DNA of 64,000 nucleotides, taken from NCBI GenBank assembly GCA_030544215.1, contig JARZZO010000003.1:34662379-34726378 (forward strand), read 5' to 3'. Shown here one piece after another: positions 10,800 through 24,036 of this stretch (the first letter of the stretch is position 1; each line of letters starts with the position of its first letter). The notes under the pieces were generated by a model. The model did no database searches, was not told where the DNA came from, and worked only from the letters and a program-made list of their open reading frames with translations. This DNA is from Zantedeschia hybrid cultivar (taxonomy: Eukaryota > Streptophyta > Magnoliopsida > Alismatales > Araceae). The position numbers and the translations under genes were made by a program.

Positions 10800-13716
10800 A
10801 AGCCTTTAGAAATCTAAACACAGAATGTCTTTAAAATCCTGTCATGTTTGCTTGTATGTTTTCTATTTTTTAAGTATGATGCCTGAAAAGTTGGGAGTCT
10901 AAAAGAGGCAAGGCCAAGTATTGGTTCTATATTTCCCACTTAATAAAAATGCTTGAAATGGGAAACGTCTAAAATCCAGGGTGCAAATGGGCAGGAGTCA
11001 ACATTGACAAAATAATAGTTCCCACATGGATCATGATTTGGCAGTGCAATCTGATTTTACGGGGAAATCAATTCCCTCCTTAATTAAAAGGAAATATAAT
11101 AACTAAGTTGGTCAACATTGGCTGATCTTGGCTTGATTCCTGCACAATTCAGGTGATAAACTGGGCCACCGGCCCCTTTGGGTCCAAAAAAGGCCCTTTG
11201 AGTTTCACTAAGAGGCCCTCAACCTCTTCTCCGGCCTCCCTTCCCACTGACTTGGAAAGGTTGTGATGACCTTCCCCTTGACGGTTCTTGATCTGTCACT
11301 ACCTTACTAGTGTAGGCCCCTTCTTTTGCGTGCTGCCACCTCTACCTTTGCCTCATTTTTATTCTTTTCTCATTTTCTCCCCTCTTCCGCAGTGCCATAT
11401 GTGAATCAGGATCAGGCCCTCTGTTGATTTTTTTTTTTTTTTTTGGGGGGTGGGGGGGATATAAGGAAAGCAAATTCTAAAAGGTCATTACTACAAAATT
11501 TATTTAATGTTCATTTTTATAAAAAAAGGCTTTTACATATTTTTATTTTTAAAAACATCCTTTTCATTGTTTTAAAGAGCAATTAGTGTTCTCCCAGAGG
11601 TAACCCAATCATGAAGCAGATCAGATTGGGTCCATGTGATTCTTGTATCCATTCTGATTCTTTGATCCATGGACAAGGTTGACTTTCTTTCAGCTCATGG
11701 GAATGAACTAAACTTACAAGCAGACCTTCTGCTATATAATTTGAGTTGTGTTAACACTAATGCCATTGATTGTTCCATCTCTGCTTATTGATTCATGGAA
11801 TAGGTGATATAATCCGCACTTATTTCGAAAAAAAACGCTAATGCTAAAGTTCTGTATATGCTATCTCTGGGTATTGCCTATGCTATTTGAGGCCATATCT
11901 GGACTGATGCTTAATTCCTATAAGGCACAAGGGATGGATGAGGAAGACTCTAGTCGAAGCCTGATCATTTATATGAGGTTTAATCTGGAAAAGAAAGTGA
12001 CACCTATGCAATCTATTACACTGTGTTTTTGCAGTATACTTTTCTACTACTGGATGTGAAAGAAAAAAGGGAAATTGTGGAGAATAGTCCAATCCATCTA
12101 TGGGTTGGAGGTCAAAAATGGGTTTTCATCAGATAATCGGCCATGTTTGTTGTTCTGATCCAAGCCGGTCACTTAAAGAAACACACGCACGTGGGCATAG
12201 TTGAATAGATTGGCAGAAAATTAACTTAGCTTGGTTGATGCTTAGCCAATGTGCTGACTTTTTGTCTCGCTCCAATCTGGAAACAAAAATGAAGAAGGAA
12301 GAAATAGAGAGAGGTGAAGACCGAAAAATGAAGAAATGATTGAAAAAAAACTATACCTTCTTTGGGTGTACGTGGAATATCCTGACCTGATTTTCTGATG
12401 GTTATTTAGAAAAGTAGGAAAAAAGAAAAAGATAGAAAAAAGGTATACTCCACTACATCTAAGGTGACTTGGATGAGGATTGACTATGGCTGACCCAATT
12501 TTAGAGGGTGTTGTCCAGCGTCAACCTGGGTTAGCCAGAACTACCCAAGTTGTGGTGGTTCAACCATTCTTGACCAGTTATGACCATAGCATTAAAAGGT
12601 TTTCTTAATTTGACCAATTTTGTCTAATTTTGCCAATCTGGTTCTTAGATCGGGTTCAGAATAGCCAGCCCAATCCATGATCCAATCTGTATGTTGAATT
12701 CTTTGGCTTGAATGAATCTATTTTCACGTTTTATAGGCTTGTGTGAAAGGCCTCATGCTGCATTAGATGTGGTATTCCTCTTCCATTGTATTGCTTGCAC
12801 TTTGCTTCATGGTTTCATCCAGTGTTTTTAAAGATGCTTGCATAGGCATCTTGCAGGGGTTAGGGTGCCTAGGCTATTTCATCTCTCACATTTTTAATTG
12901 CTTCATTTCTATTTTAATAACATTTCGTTTCTTAATGATGATTTAGCACGTAGGCTATTTCTTTTGCCTCTGTTGCAAAAGCCATTTAGTTCTATATTGC
13001 GTGTTCACAAACACTACCCCTCTGTATGATGTCGGTATCTCTGCCTTCTACTAAGATGTGTTTTTGGATGGTTGTGTCCCTTTAACATTGTATCAGATCT
13101 GAGTCCTTTCCACTCTTGTTGGGCCCATTTGCAAGAGACTAACATTGCTTGTTCAAACATACATGCATACATGCAATAATCAAAGAGTAAACAACAATAT
13201 AGATAAAAGAGGCTACCTTAGAAATATGCCAGGTGCCTTAACCTCATGCAATCCTCCTCGTGGTATCGACATGCTGCCTTGCCCCTTTCAAGGATTTCTA
13301 AAAAAAATGTTCTACTCAAGTTTTCAATCTTCACATATGCATCCATTATATCATTTGAAGCCATGGTTATTATAGTCTTTGCCACTCATAAGAGTATCCC
13401 ATACTTATGTTTTGAAAGTTATGATTCTTGCTGAGATCAGTCTAGGAAGATGGATTTTCTTTCTTCTTAAGTGCCATATAATCTTGTACATGGTCTAACA
13501 ATAGTATGGCAAACATTTTTGATGGCCTCAACACACATCCAAGACAAATGTGCCTGAGAGATGTTCCTGCTCTTAACATGGCATTTTGCATTTCTATATT
13601 TCATTGAATGTTCTTCAGGCCAGTAGTTTTGGGGAAAACTATGTGCTTACCATGATGATGCGTGAATGTTGATATAGATATAGAATCATTTATGTTTCCG
13701 TCCTTTTATGTTTTAG
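10800..13716. other. no gene seen; presumed upstream intron of the AAE gene
   Basis: AT-rich sequence without a coherent reading frame. A T-run followed by a G-run lies at about 11426-11458. I looked for the preceding AAE exon (it would end in a SSGTT-coding segment) and did not see it. Short open frames at 11841-12059 and 13145-13434 look like chance. Confidence 0.5.
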
Positions 13717-13937
13717 GAGAACCGAAGGCAATACCTTGGACACATGCAACTCCTCTTAAGGCTGCTGCTGATGCATGGTGTCATATGGACATTCGTAAAG
13801 GAGATGTTGTTTCTTGGCCTACCAACCTTGGGTGGATGATGGGCCCTTGGCTTGTTTATGCCACGTTAATTAATGGTGCTTCCATGGCTTTATACAATGG
13901 ATCCCCTCTTGGTGCTGGGTTCGCCAAATTTGTGCAG
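13717..13937 (+). CDS. AAE17/18-like: acyl-activating enzyme (peroxisomal AAE17/18-like), internal exon
   Basis: The exon follows acceptor TTTTAG at 13711-13716 and ends at donor CAG/GTACAT. It starts in phase 1 and ends in phase 0. It encodes GEPKAIPWTHATPLKAAADA and continues through HMDIRKGDVVSWPTNLGWMM and LYNGSPL to GFAKFVQ. In this family it directly follows the SSGTT part of the AMP-binding loop, which must come from an exon upstream that I cannot see. The next amino acids (DAKVTMLG) are encoded 24.6 kb downstream at 38536 in matching phase. These enzymes activate carboxylic acids to acyl-CoA through an acyl-adenylate. The residues are intact and codon use is normal, so I see no sign of decay. 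Confidence 0.9.
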
Positions 13938-15985
13938 GTACATTAGCTTTAGTCAATGCTTGTGGATCAGTGTGAAACTCAAATATGCTGGAATATCCTT
14001 TGCTGTATTCCTGCCATAAATCCATTTGTTGGATTTTCTACGAACGTTTCCTACTAAGGATGTCCATGTCAAATATTTCAAATTTATTGCCTAATAATAT
14101 TCATTAGGGAATGTCCTTGCATCCTCCCATGATTGTACCACAAACCAAACTTAATGCTGTTTTTCAGTTTTTCTGGACATGGCATTCACGGTTGTTAGCT
14201 GAACCATCACGATTATTTTGATAACACATGAGCTCAGTGTCTATCTGTTTATTCCTTGAGAAAGAAAGAGCATTTCATTTGAATTCATGCAAGGCAGTAG
14301 AAGGCTCCACGGAGTCGACTTGAAATGAAAACATTGTGATCATTGTTATCAGAGCTTTTTTTTTGGACAGCCAGATTGAAGTTAACCTTCTGGTGAATTT
14401 TTTTTTGACATGTCAATTTCTACTTCACTATTGTTTAACAAACATGCTGGCAAGTATATACTATATTGCATACCAGAAGGTACTGAATTTTCGATAATTG
14501 CTGTGCATTATCTTGGTTAGGAAGAGATGAGTTATCTAATGTTAACTTTTGATTGTTCCATCTTGCTGATACATCATTTTAGCAACTGTACCTGTTTCAT
14601 AATGAGCTATTGTTAGATTGCTGTTTGTAGAAATTTTACTGAAATTCTTGTATTTTCCTAGATGAGATGTAGAATCTTTCTTTTCCCATTTGAAAGTGGT
14701 CAAAAGGCCGCTATTCATTGAATTAATAAAAAAAGGAGTCTATCTGTTAGGTAGCCGTAAATTGCCTAACAATGCCTTGTTTACACAAAAATAATGTGAC
14801 AACCCTGGTAATACCTGTAAGCACCTGATCTATGAAGCAGATAGATCAGAGGCAGACACACAATCAATTTATCACAATAATCAAGCAATGAAATCTCTCC
14901 ATATACCTCTTCGCAGTTTAATTTTCTAAATCAATATACAGTCCTCTCAGGATTTCGATTCTCAGCTGCCATGACCAGTCTCCATCATATGAATGTTCTT
15001 CCTCGAATATGAAACGTATTCCTGACTTCCTCTTGGAATTTCCTCTTATTTCTATCCCAATCAATATCCCATAACATAGTGAATAAAAACATTGCACATC
15101 AGTCTCCTTCACAAATAATGGGGCTGGAATTTCTCCACAAGTTGATCAAGTCATGAATTACTTCAAAAAGTTGCCATGAAGTATCAGCAAATTTAAAGAG
15201 CACCTTCCAAGACACAGTATTTTACATAGTTCTGTGGTCAACACAAGGGATCCACTGTTTCATCTTGAATTACACAGAAGATAAAGCTAGCTTTCACATT
15301 AGGTTTGTGAATGAGTTATACAATGTTGTTCTCATATCATGACAAAAGGAATTTTGTGGCCATGATTAGGCTGTAGAGCTTATGTCTGATGAGGCTGTTG
15401 ATCATAACTGAGTTTTTCGGAACTTTTCTGTATGACGAGCTTGTTGCTGGAAGATAATCCTGTTGTTGGAAGATAATATCATGCCACGTTCGTGTCACAT
15501 ATGAAAACTACCACAGAGTCATAATGGATTCTCAGCAAAACATACATTGCAGAGCTTTATGATAAATTTGCAGTGGGTGATGAAAATGTATTTTGATTTT
15601 ATCTGGCATTCTAAACAAGCTTATGGCTGTTGAATTCTTAATGTTGCCCAAATAATGGGAACTGGTATGATGAAATGTGGTCGGTAGGCTGTAATCAGTT
15701 CATAAAGCATAGTTAAATTGGAAGATAATCCCTCTGTTTGACAGAGGCTTACATGTGGCGTTGGCAGTTGAGGAAGGTGACAATAAAAAAAATGCAGTAA
15801 CATCTAACAAGGATTTGTGGTGGGGACACCGATTTGAGGTTAGTCCGATATGGCTGAACGATTTATCTATTTATTTTTTCATTTTTGGCTATGTATCTTT
15901 TATTAGCATTTCTAGTTAGGTGAGGGTCTATTTTTATTCATTTATTTATTATGGGTAGATTTGTTATTTTAGTTGCATATGAGGA
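13938..15985. other. intron sequence, nothing recognised
   Basis: AT-rich, no coherent coding frame on either strand. The minus-strand frames at 14918-15112 and 15621-15803 are short and unrecognised. Confidence 0.5.
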
Positions 15986-15989
15986 TAGA

Positions 15990-16600
15990 TTCATTATTTT
16001 CACTTGACTCCCTGTATGGGTGGAACTGATCTGCCACGCACAAGGTTCGCCGTATCGTATTGGATTGGGCCAACTCGTATGAGTCTACTCGTATCTGGGC
16101 CGACCCGATCTGCTAGTACGCTCGGATCGGACGATCCGGCTTGGACCGTCTTTGGATCGCACCAACTCGAGCCGTATCAGGTCCGACACGTGCCGGATTG
16201 CACGATACGGGCCCGAGCCACTGCGATCTGGTGCGAGCCGGTCACGGTTCGCCTCGAGTCAGTGCGATCCGTCCCGATACGTGTAGATCCGATACGATAT
16301 GCCCTCTAAAGCCCCTTTTTCCTGTCTGTTGCATTTCTGTTTAGACAGAAACGTAGCAGACGAAGCATCCGCACCCTTCTAGCCCTTTCCCCATCTTTTT
16401 TCTTCCATTTTTCTTGGTGGTTTTGAGAGATCCAAGGAGTTTTCAAGCTTTGGAGGTAATTTTGTTGGAGGAGAAGGGTTTTCAAACTCTAAGGACCGTT
16501 TTCATCCGGTTTGAAGAAGGTAAGCATCCGTACCCTAAAAATTCTTTATTTTCATCTTCTTTTCTTGTAGTTTGATGTTGTTTAGGATATTAAAACATGA
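15990..16600 (+). mobile_element. possible 5' end of a hAT-type element
   Basis: About 300 bp dense in CGATACG, GATCCG and GATCTG words in both orientations, GC-rich against AT-rich flanks. It resembles the repeat-dense ends at 31580-31665 and 33235-33320 around the hAT-type remnant. A stretch resembling a 5' leader follows (16310-16520), ending in GAAGAAG/GTAAGC, a good splice donor. No transposase follows. Assignment is by resemblance only. Confidence 0.35.
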
Positions 16601-17088
16601 AAAATAAGTAGATCTATTGTCTCTTTGTAATTTTGATATGAAAAAAAATAGGATTTGTTCAAATTTGAGGTCGATTTATAGATTTTGATTAAATATTAAA
16701 AAATATAGAAAAATAAAAAATAAATAAATGATCTATTTATGTGATGATGGATATAGATCTATGACTTTTACATGTTGGTGAGATACCCATGCTAAACATG
16801 GGTGGCAATCACAAGCGGGCTATAGGTGACTTTGGCGGCCATTTGATTCTTTTTGAAATTCCACACACCTGCACAAAACATGGCAGCATTAGTCTTGTCA
16901 TGAGAAGGACCTTATTGGACAGAGAGATGAAGGGAAGGAGAGGTCCCACCGGGCGTGCCATCTGTGAGACTTCATTTATTCTTTTGAGAAAAAGAATCTT
17001 TGGGGCTTTGAAAATATAGTCTTTTCTCTTTTTTTTTTTTTTAATGTAGACTTTGAGAACTTGGAGTTAGTCTTCAAGTCTAAGGTTT

Positions 17089-17167
17089 TGGATCAAGTGT
17101 GGATCCATGTGTTTGACCTCTCCCCACTAACCTCAGTCAGTGTTAATTATGCCAATCACTGATTGAC
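17089..17167 (+). repeat. three-hairpin module, copy C
   Basis: Hairpins at 17089-17107 (stem 6, loop 7), 17125-17142 (stem with two mismatches) and 17151-17167 (stem of 7 with one mismatch, loop ACT). Stem sequences differ from copies A and B, but pairing is largely kept. Confidence 0.55.
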
Positions 17168-18161
17168 AACCCTTGATTAACCGTCCTTTAAGGCTCATTA
17201 AGACAACAAGAATAAAACGAATAACTTGTTTTGATGTCATGTATGAAAGATAGGTTCTTTTTATTTAGGGATCCTACAAGGGTCCTTAAAGGATACTCAA
17301 GGGATTTTTAAGTTCACATAATGACATAAGAACTTATGGTCTTTAAGTGTGCTAAGAAGATAGGTTTTTTGGACATAATCTTTATTAGAATCCTTTAAAG
17401 AAGATGAAATGATTAGAGGTATCCTTTAAGTATCCTTTTAAAGGATATGAGATTTTTGGACAGTATATCCCCTCTTCTTAAGTCCATTTAGGAGGATAAA
17501 AGAACATAAATGATATCCTCAACTAATGGGGCGTGAAGGCCACCATACACTTGAGGATATTCCATAACAGTCCTCCAACCAATATGAAGGAACCATAATT
17601 AAACCGGCCGTTCAACCAATATGAACGAACTACAAAAATTTAGTGAAATGATGCAACAAAACTATCTTTCCATTAATTGGTCCACATTACATAATTTCGG
17701 TCATCTTAAAAAAAATGATCCATGTGTTATATGGCTGCTTTACCAATAAGGGCAAACCAATAACAACATGGTCATTCTATTATTAAGAATGAACTAATAA
17801 ACACATGGTTACTCTACCAATAAGAGTAAACCATAAAAAAAGAGGGTTGTTTCACTAGTAGAAACAAACCTTGAGTATTTTTATTAACAATGTTACAAGA
17901 TAATTAAAAAAAAATGAATGGTCCTTTTTATATCCTTTTTTCATGCACAGAAATCTTCAAGAGCTTCTCATTTTCTTTGTTTTTTCAGCAAATTCCCAAG
18001 CGTAAGCTCTCCCTTTTTTTCTTCTCTTTTTTGTTCGCCCTTTTGGCTTTGACCGGAGCCTATTTATAGGCTTATAGTAGCCACCGGTGGTGGTGGGGGG
18101 GTTTGGGGGAGGGTGACCGGTGGCACCCCCCACTAGTGCCACAGAAGGGGGGTGCGGTCAG

Positions 18162-18163
18162 AG

Positions 18164-18204
<41 letters not shown>

Positions 18205-18620
18205 AAGGGGACTGGTGGCAACACCCACCCCCCCCCCCCCCCCCCCCCCCCCCGGTTGGGGGGGGGGCATCGGTGCCCTCCTCCTCTCTCTTTTTTTTCT
18301 TTTTTCTTTTCTTTTTTTTTCCCTTCCTTTTTTACTGTTTTCTGTTTTTTTAACCCCCCCCTCACCCAGTGGGGGTCCAATAAATGGACTGGTGGGGGGA
18401 AAGGAAGGCCACCCGGTGGCCTCCCTCTTCACCGCAGCCTCTCTCTCTCTCCTCTGGTTTTTTTCTCACAGCCGCTCCCCTCTTCTCTATTTTCTGCCCC
18501 TCTCTCTCAGCCACACTCTTCCTCTCTCTTTTCTGCCCCTCTCTCTCTCAGCCGCACTCTTCCTCTCTCTCTTTTCTGTCCTTTTCTCTGTCCCTTTTTT
18601 TTTTTTTTCCTTTTCTGTTT
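18162..18620. repeat. low complexity: (GA)n, poly-C, T/CT-rich tracts
   Basis: A (GA)n run at about 18166-18198, a C-run at about 18229-18253 followed by a G-run, then pyrimidine-rich sequence with CTCTCT and T-runs to about 18610. All long open frames here are artefacts of this composition. Confidence 0.9.
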
Positions 18621-18760
18621 TCTTCTTGGGGCAGGGCCCAAAACAGGGACAGCCGTCCCCCATACTTGCTGCAGTGCTGCTGTGGTTGTTGTTTTTGTTG
18701 AAGGCTTCTTTTCCATCAGCTAAGGCTAAGGTAATTCCTATGTATTCCTTCCCTTTTTTT

Positions 18761-20007
18761 TGGTGAGGTTATACATACATACATAGGACATGGAGCCCTA
18801 GGTTTACACATGTCATGAATGTTGTATTTCTTTTTCGCATGCATGCATAAGGTGGGGTTCATAAACCCTAGTTTGTCATTGTCTTGCATGCATGCATGCA
18901 TAAAGCCTAGTACACATGTTTGCTTAGGGTAAAACCCTAATATAAATGAGGTGACAAATTTTTTGTTCAAACAACCCTCTAAATCCCTTAGGTGGGATTG
19001 TGAGATGCTGAATATGAAGATGCCTCTGTGTGCATCTGAACATTTGCACAAATGAGTGTGTGCAGTACAAGGAGTTACAACCCAGCTTTTGAAATGTAGT
19101 ACAAGGAATTACAACCGGGATAACTGGATAGATTCTGGCAAGTTCTGGTTCTGGTTCCAATTTCAAGGTTGGTTTTGGCCAAAAGCTGGTTGGTTCTGGC
19201 CATTCGTCCCTATTGGAATTGGACCAGTTCTAGCTGGTTTCCATCTGGTAGCTGGTTCTGATCCAGTTCAGCTAGATCTTCTTAATACCATGGTGCAGTA
19301 GTAAACGGTACCCCAAACTTGGGGAAGAAGTCTTTACAGTCTCTATACACGTTGATAGAATCATATGGATGTGGAGTTGGAGCTATTGCTGGTGCAGTTG
19401 GTGGCTTATGTCCAGTAAACTTCCTCGACTGGGACTTGAAAGTACTATTCCCTGCTGCACGACTCAAGAACGCAAGCTGGCATCTGGTGGTATTGATGGT
19501 CATAGGATGTTATCCATGCATCTCCTGCCAAATGCTCCTTGAATAACAGATGCCAGTCACGCCACTAAGCAAATGCTCATAATTCATTTATTGAATCGAA
19601 TGGACTCTCAAATGTTGTTATCTTCGTTGAATGTGATTTAAATGCCTAAAAATCTGCTCAATCTGCTTCAAATATCCTTGCAGAAGACTTTAACTTTTTC
19701 TAGAAGCTCTTAGATGGCGATCCATGTGGATGCATATTTGGAAAAGAGTGGATGTGGAGGGTGGGTTTCAAGGAGAAAAATGAGTTCCCAAAGTTTGGGT
19801 TCAGTTGCTGCAACTGTGCCGAATGTACCTGTAACAGTCTTCATACACGATCTCCAATAGTTCACAATTCCAGAAGAAAATAATAAGATACAACAATAGA
19901 CATTCAAGAGAATAATCATGTCCATCATACAACAGTGTAGAACAGATGAATAAATTCATATCCAAGAAAATAAAATTTGCTTGCAATACCTGACAAAACA
20001 CACTGTT
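18761..20007. other. intron sequence, nothing firmly recognised
   Basis: CATG-rich short repeats at 18835-18905. The minus-strand frame at 19282-19503 is open but not recognised. No transposon boundary found. Confidence 0.45.
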
Positions 20008-20164
20008 TGTTTCGGGGACCTGACCTATGCATGTCTCTCTCCTATCGGATTATTTAAAAATCCATATTACTTTTGTTTTTATCTGGAGAAATATAGGTCG
20101 GTTTTATGTATTTTATTTATTGGACTATGAGAACATGGGATTAGCCCTCAGGGAGTCTGCGACT

Positions 20165-20245
20165 TCGGATCAGGCGAAGATCCGAGTATATGACCTCTCT
20201 CCACTGACCTCGGTCAGTGTTAATTACGTCGAGCAACTACTCGAC
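20165..20245 (+). repeat. three-hairpin module, copy B
   Basis: Perfect stems at 20165-20171/20179-20185 (7 bp, loop 7), 20202-20209/20212-20219 (8 bp, loop TC) and 20228-20233/20240-20245 (6 bp, loop CAACTA), all within 81 bases. Confidence 0.8.
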
Positions 20246-22051
20246 AACCCTTGATTAACTTTCCGTATGATACCCTTATAACATGCAACACTACTACTAC
20301 AGGCAGCACATGCATATGAAGATATATTTTAGGTTAAGCCCTTGGCCTCACCCAAGTTTGAGATAGGTTTATATAGTTTTGGATTGATTCCAAGGTATCT
20401 GGATTGATTCCAAGTTATCTGGATTGATTCAAAGTTATCTGGATTAATTTCAAGTATTTTAGACCCATTAGGGTATTTTTATAATTATGCCAAGTTGGAA
20501 GGTATAGGGGTATTATGGTTATTTTAGTGTATGAAATGAATTTTAATAGTTTAAGAAGGTTTCAAAACCTTATGAGATTTATGGAGTTATTTTAAGTGCA
20601 TAAGGGTATCTTGGTAATTTTACCTTAAATCGGATTTATTAGACTTAGAGTCTATTTTTTGAGATTTTTATTTATTTATTTATCATATTGAGGGTATTTT
20701 GGGCATAAAAGAGATTTTGATATTTTTAAGGATTTTCTGTGATTTTTGCATATTTTTATTATGGGTGAGGGTATTTTTGTAATTTTATTAAGTTCTAGGG
20801 GCATTTTGGTTATTTCGTGAATTTTATGTGTTTTCAGATTTGGTTCTCTGTTTTTTACTGATTTTTTTATTAATTTTATTAATTTTACTGATTTTTATCA
20901 ATTAATTAAATATGTGAGGGTATTTAAGTTATATTTGGTTTCATATGGTTTTCAGATTATGCTTCTGATTTTTACTGATTTTTGCAGGTGTTTTTTGATA
21001 TTTATGTTTATTTTATCAATTTTAAATAATTTTTATAGGTTTTATTAATTAATTAATTATGAGGTTATATAAGTCATTTTTAATTTAAGTATGTTACTTT
21101 TATTATTATTTTTGAATCCATGCTTATTTATATGTGGGGTGAGGCCAAGGTTGGGTTAAGAGTGTACACAGATTTTTAATTCATTTTTTTAGAGTAATTT
21201 ATAGAAATATATATATATTATAGTATTAAAACATGACATTAATTATTTAATTTGATGACACACAAGCACACATTTTGACATGAAAATGGTCAATTTTATT
21301 TCAGCAGAGCTTCGCCTTATGAAGAAGGCGTTTACAAGAGATTATTCGATAGAGCTTCCCTTTAGGAATGAACCTTAGGAAGAGAGCTCTCCGGGACGAA
21401 AAGATCCTCCCAAAACGCAGCAAACTCGGGTTAGAAACACCGAATTTGGTCTTGAACGCAGTAGAACCTTCCCTTGAAAATTCTCCACTCTTTAAGTATA
21501 TGGAGTGGGTATGCCCTTGTATGTATGGGTTCTTGTCTTTGTTAATTAGGGACCCTGGGGTCCTACTTATAGGCCCCAAATTGGGCCCGGTGGGGGGTGC
21601 CACCGGATAAGCCCACGGTGGGGGGTGCCACTGTTTACACCCTCTCTCCTTCTCTTTTTTTTTATATTTTTTATTCAATAGGGGTGAGAGAAGGGAGAGA
21701 ATGGGAGAGTGGGGGGGATCCGGTGGACACCCCCACCGGTTCCAACTGGTGGGGGTGGCCACCGGCCTTGGACCCCCCACCGGTTGGGAACCGGTGGGAG
21801 GTCTCCCCACTGGTTTTGGGAAACCGGTGGGGGGTGCTCCCCCTTCCCCCTCTTCTTTTGTCTTTTTGACTTTTTGGGCTCTTAATGAGCCTTTGCCCAT
21901 TAATTTCCTGATTTGGCCAAGTATGAAAGGGGTTAAGATGGGGGTTTTAAATGAGGGTTTTGCATGGGATCCTTAACGAAGTGTGAATGGGGTTAAGAAA
22001 CCTATTAACTCCCCTTCCTTTAATTAATCTCACCCCCCCCCCCCCCTTGCC

Positions 22052-22061
22052 TATTTAAATA
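22052..22061 (+). promoter_or_regulatory. TATA-like box of the LTR promoter
   Basis: TATTTAAATA after a C-run and before a GAGAG-rich stretch. It is placed as expected for the U3/R border of a plant LTR. Confidence 0.4.
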
Positions 22062-23864
22062 AAAGGGGAAGTGAGAGAGGGGGTCCACTTTCCATTTTGG
22101 GCAATTTTTTCTACTTTGGGAGTTTGCAGATTTTCTCTTCCTGGGCTGCAGGTTTTGGTGCTCTGGGGACTGATTTTTGGCTCATTTGGTCTCCCTATTG
22201 GGCGTCATATTGGGTCCCTTTATTGGGCCGCCTATTTGGCCTATCTCCCTTGCTATTGGGCCTCCATTTGGGGCCATTTTAGGCAAGTTTTGAGGCTGCT
22301 TTGGCCCCATTCCGGGACTGATTTAGGCCCATTTCGGGACTGTTTTGGGCTCCTATTTCGCAGCGTTTGGAGCATTTTTATTGCTGCGTTTTAGGGCCCT
22401 CTTTCGGGCCTCACCATCAAGGCTCATCAAGGAGGTTTAGGAGCTGATCTTGGACAGCATATATGGGCGATTCGGGGCTGTTTTAGGCCTTTGCAAGAGC
22501 CTCGATTAAGGCTTTTTGGCCTAGGTATGTGTCTTGCCCCATTGCCTTCCTAATATGTGCATATAGTCCTATGTTTTCTCATGCATATAAGAGGGTCTTC
22601 ATTTAACATTAACCCTCATATCATAGGTGTATGTTTATTTATTTTTGTTTTGCATAACATAGTCTCATACGAATATGAACATGTGCTATGCATATTTTCC
22701 ATATCATGAGCTCACATTAATGGGAGCATATGCCATGTAGTATTTTTTTTACACAATCACGTGCATATGCATGCTCAAATAATATTATTTCGCATGGAAA
22801 TTTTTCAGGTCAATAAATGCCCCCCACGGGATACGTGTCGGAGACAAAGTCGGAGGCGGGTGTCTCGTGCATCATTTCATATATGCATATATTTATGGTC
22901 ATGTACATATTTTTGGTATATCCCGAAGGATTATTTTCATGCCATATATTGACGTTATCTTGCTAATCTCCCCGTCCTGCTCAATGTGGTTTGAGCATAT
23001 GTGAATTCTTAGGAAAATAGCAATGCTGCCCCATATTCTTTTGTGCAATCAATTGCACGATTTGCCATATATATCTGCTCCTACGGAGCTTGTGGGTTCG
23101 GACACCCTTCATTTTTTTGGTACTTGAATATTCCAGAATCACTCCTGCAAACTTCGTCTTCGTGACTTTGCGGTTTTCCGGGGGCGTTTGGAGTTATTCG
23201 ATTCCCTTTATATCTGGATCCTCTTGGCCTTCATGACTTGGAGGGTCCTATAAGATTGGTGCCATCTGAATTGTTCGACACATTGCTCGGTCCCGGGTAT
23301 CTCTTGGCCTTCGCGACTTGGAGATTAGTTGCCCGGGTATCTCTTGGCCTTCGCGACTTGGAGATTTGTGCGCCCAAGTGCGCTTGCCCCTTCGGTTGCC
23401 GTGCTGCGATGTTCGAAGCAACCTCGGGTTGCCTGTAGATTCCCTCTATTCTGGCGTAACCCCACTTGACAGTGGGACAGTTAGTACTGGTTAGAACTCT
23501 TCCTATGCAACTTGTCGTTCTTTATATAGTTATGTTTGTTCCCATGCTTGTGAGTTAAGAAATATAGCTACTTCATTATTACTGCCGGATTGTGAGTATG
23601 AGGATCCGTTCCACGGTTTGATTTAAGAGCATTTAACGCGTTGTGAGTGTCCTAGTCTTTCGGTAGTTCCCACTACCGGCGATCCTATTCGTCTATTCAT
23701 TACGAGAGGACAATTCTCGAGATTGCCTGCGTTTGAGTTGCGTAGTTATTTTCATGAATTCGTGGGATATTTCGTGGGTATTTGGTGTTCATTTATTACG
23801 CTCTTACTGTTCTCGGATCATGACATTAGTTTGGAGCCTTTTCGGTCGTCGTCCCCCATCAATT

Positions 23865-23876
23865 TGGTATAAGAGC
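23865..23876 (+). promoter_or_regulatory. primer-binding site, initiator-Met tRNA type
   Basis: TGGTATAAGAGC, one base different from the common plant TGGTATCAGAGC, lies six bases after the LTR end. Confidence 0.75.
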
Positions 23877-24036
23877 ATTAGGTTTGTCTAGGGCTTATTT
23901 ATTGCATTTTATTTATTATTTTTGAGTTAGTGTGTCTCCATCCATTTAGTTCCCCATTTTGCTTTTGTTGGTCTGCGTCATGCATGTTAGTCGTCTAGGT
24001 GTTAGTTGATACACGTCACCACTATACCTGCATTGC

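Larger units (their letters stand above)
17041..18760 (+). mobile_element. diverged LTR fragment related to the 20-kb LTR
   Basis: 17041-17185 aligns with 20115-20265 (three-hairpin module and the tail ACAACCCTTGATTAAC). Further on, the order of a CCTATTTATAGG promoter-like word near 18057 and CCGGTGG-rich sequence parallels 21570-21850. I infer an older LTR copy of the same lineage. The U5-like end seen at 22.9-23.86 kb is absent. Confidence 0.4.
20008..23858 (+). repeat. 5' LTR of the chromovirus (about 3.85 kb)
   Basis: The right end is set by homology with the 3' LTR (23365-23858 against 30519-31016) and by the primer-binding site just after it. The left end is set by the TG start shared with the reversed copy at 840. 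It contains the three-hairpin module, CCGGTGG-rich sequence, a C-run at 22033-22046, a TATA-like box and a 40-bp repeat (23292 and 23332, with a diverged copy near 23216). The left border is less certain than the right. Confidence 0.6.

Noticed and set aside
13089..13111. TTGTATCAGATCTGAGTCC resembling a primer-binding site
   Set aside because: Several mismatches and no LTR before it.
18072..18766. Long overlapping open frames in several frames on both strands
   Set aside because: They come from GA, C, T and CT runs; the products are pure low complexity.
19282..19546. Open frames on both strands as a conserved gene fragment
   Set aside because: Not recognised on either strand; no splice or domain support.
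20027..20254. 75-residue frame similar to 597-803
   Set aside because: The similarity reflects two copies of the same LTR; no protein family is known to me, and the hairpin structure explains part of the conservation. Kept as a repeat, not a gene.
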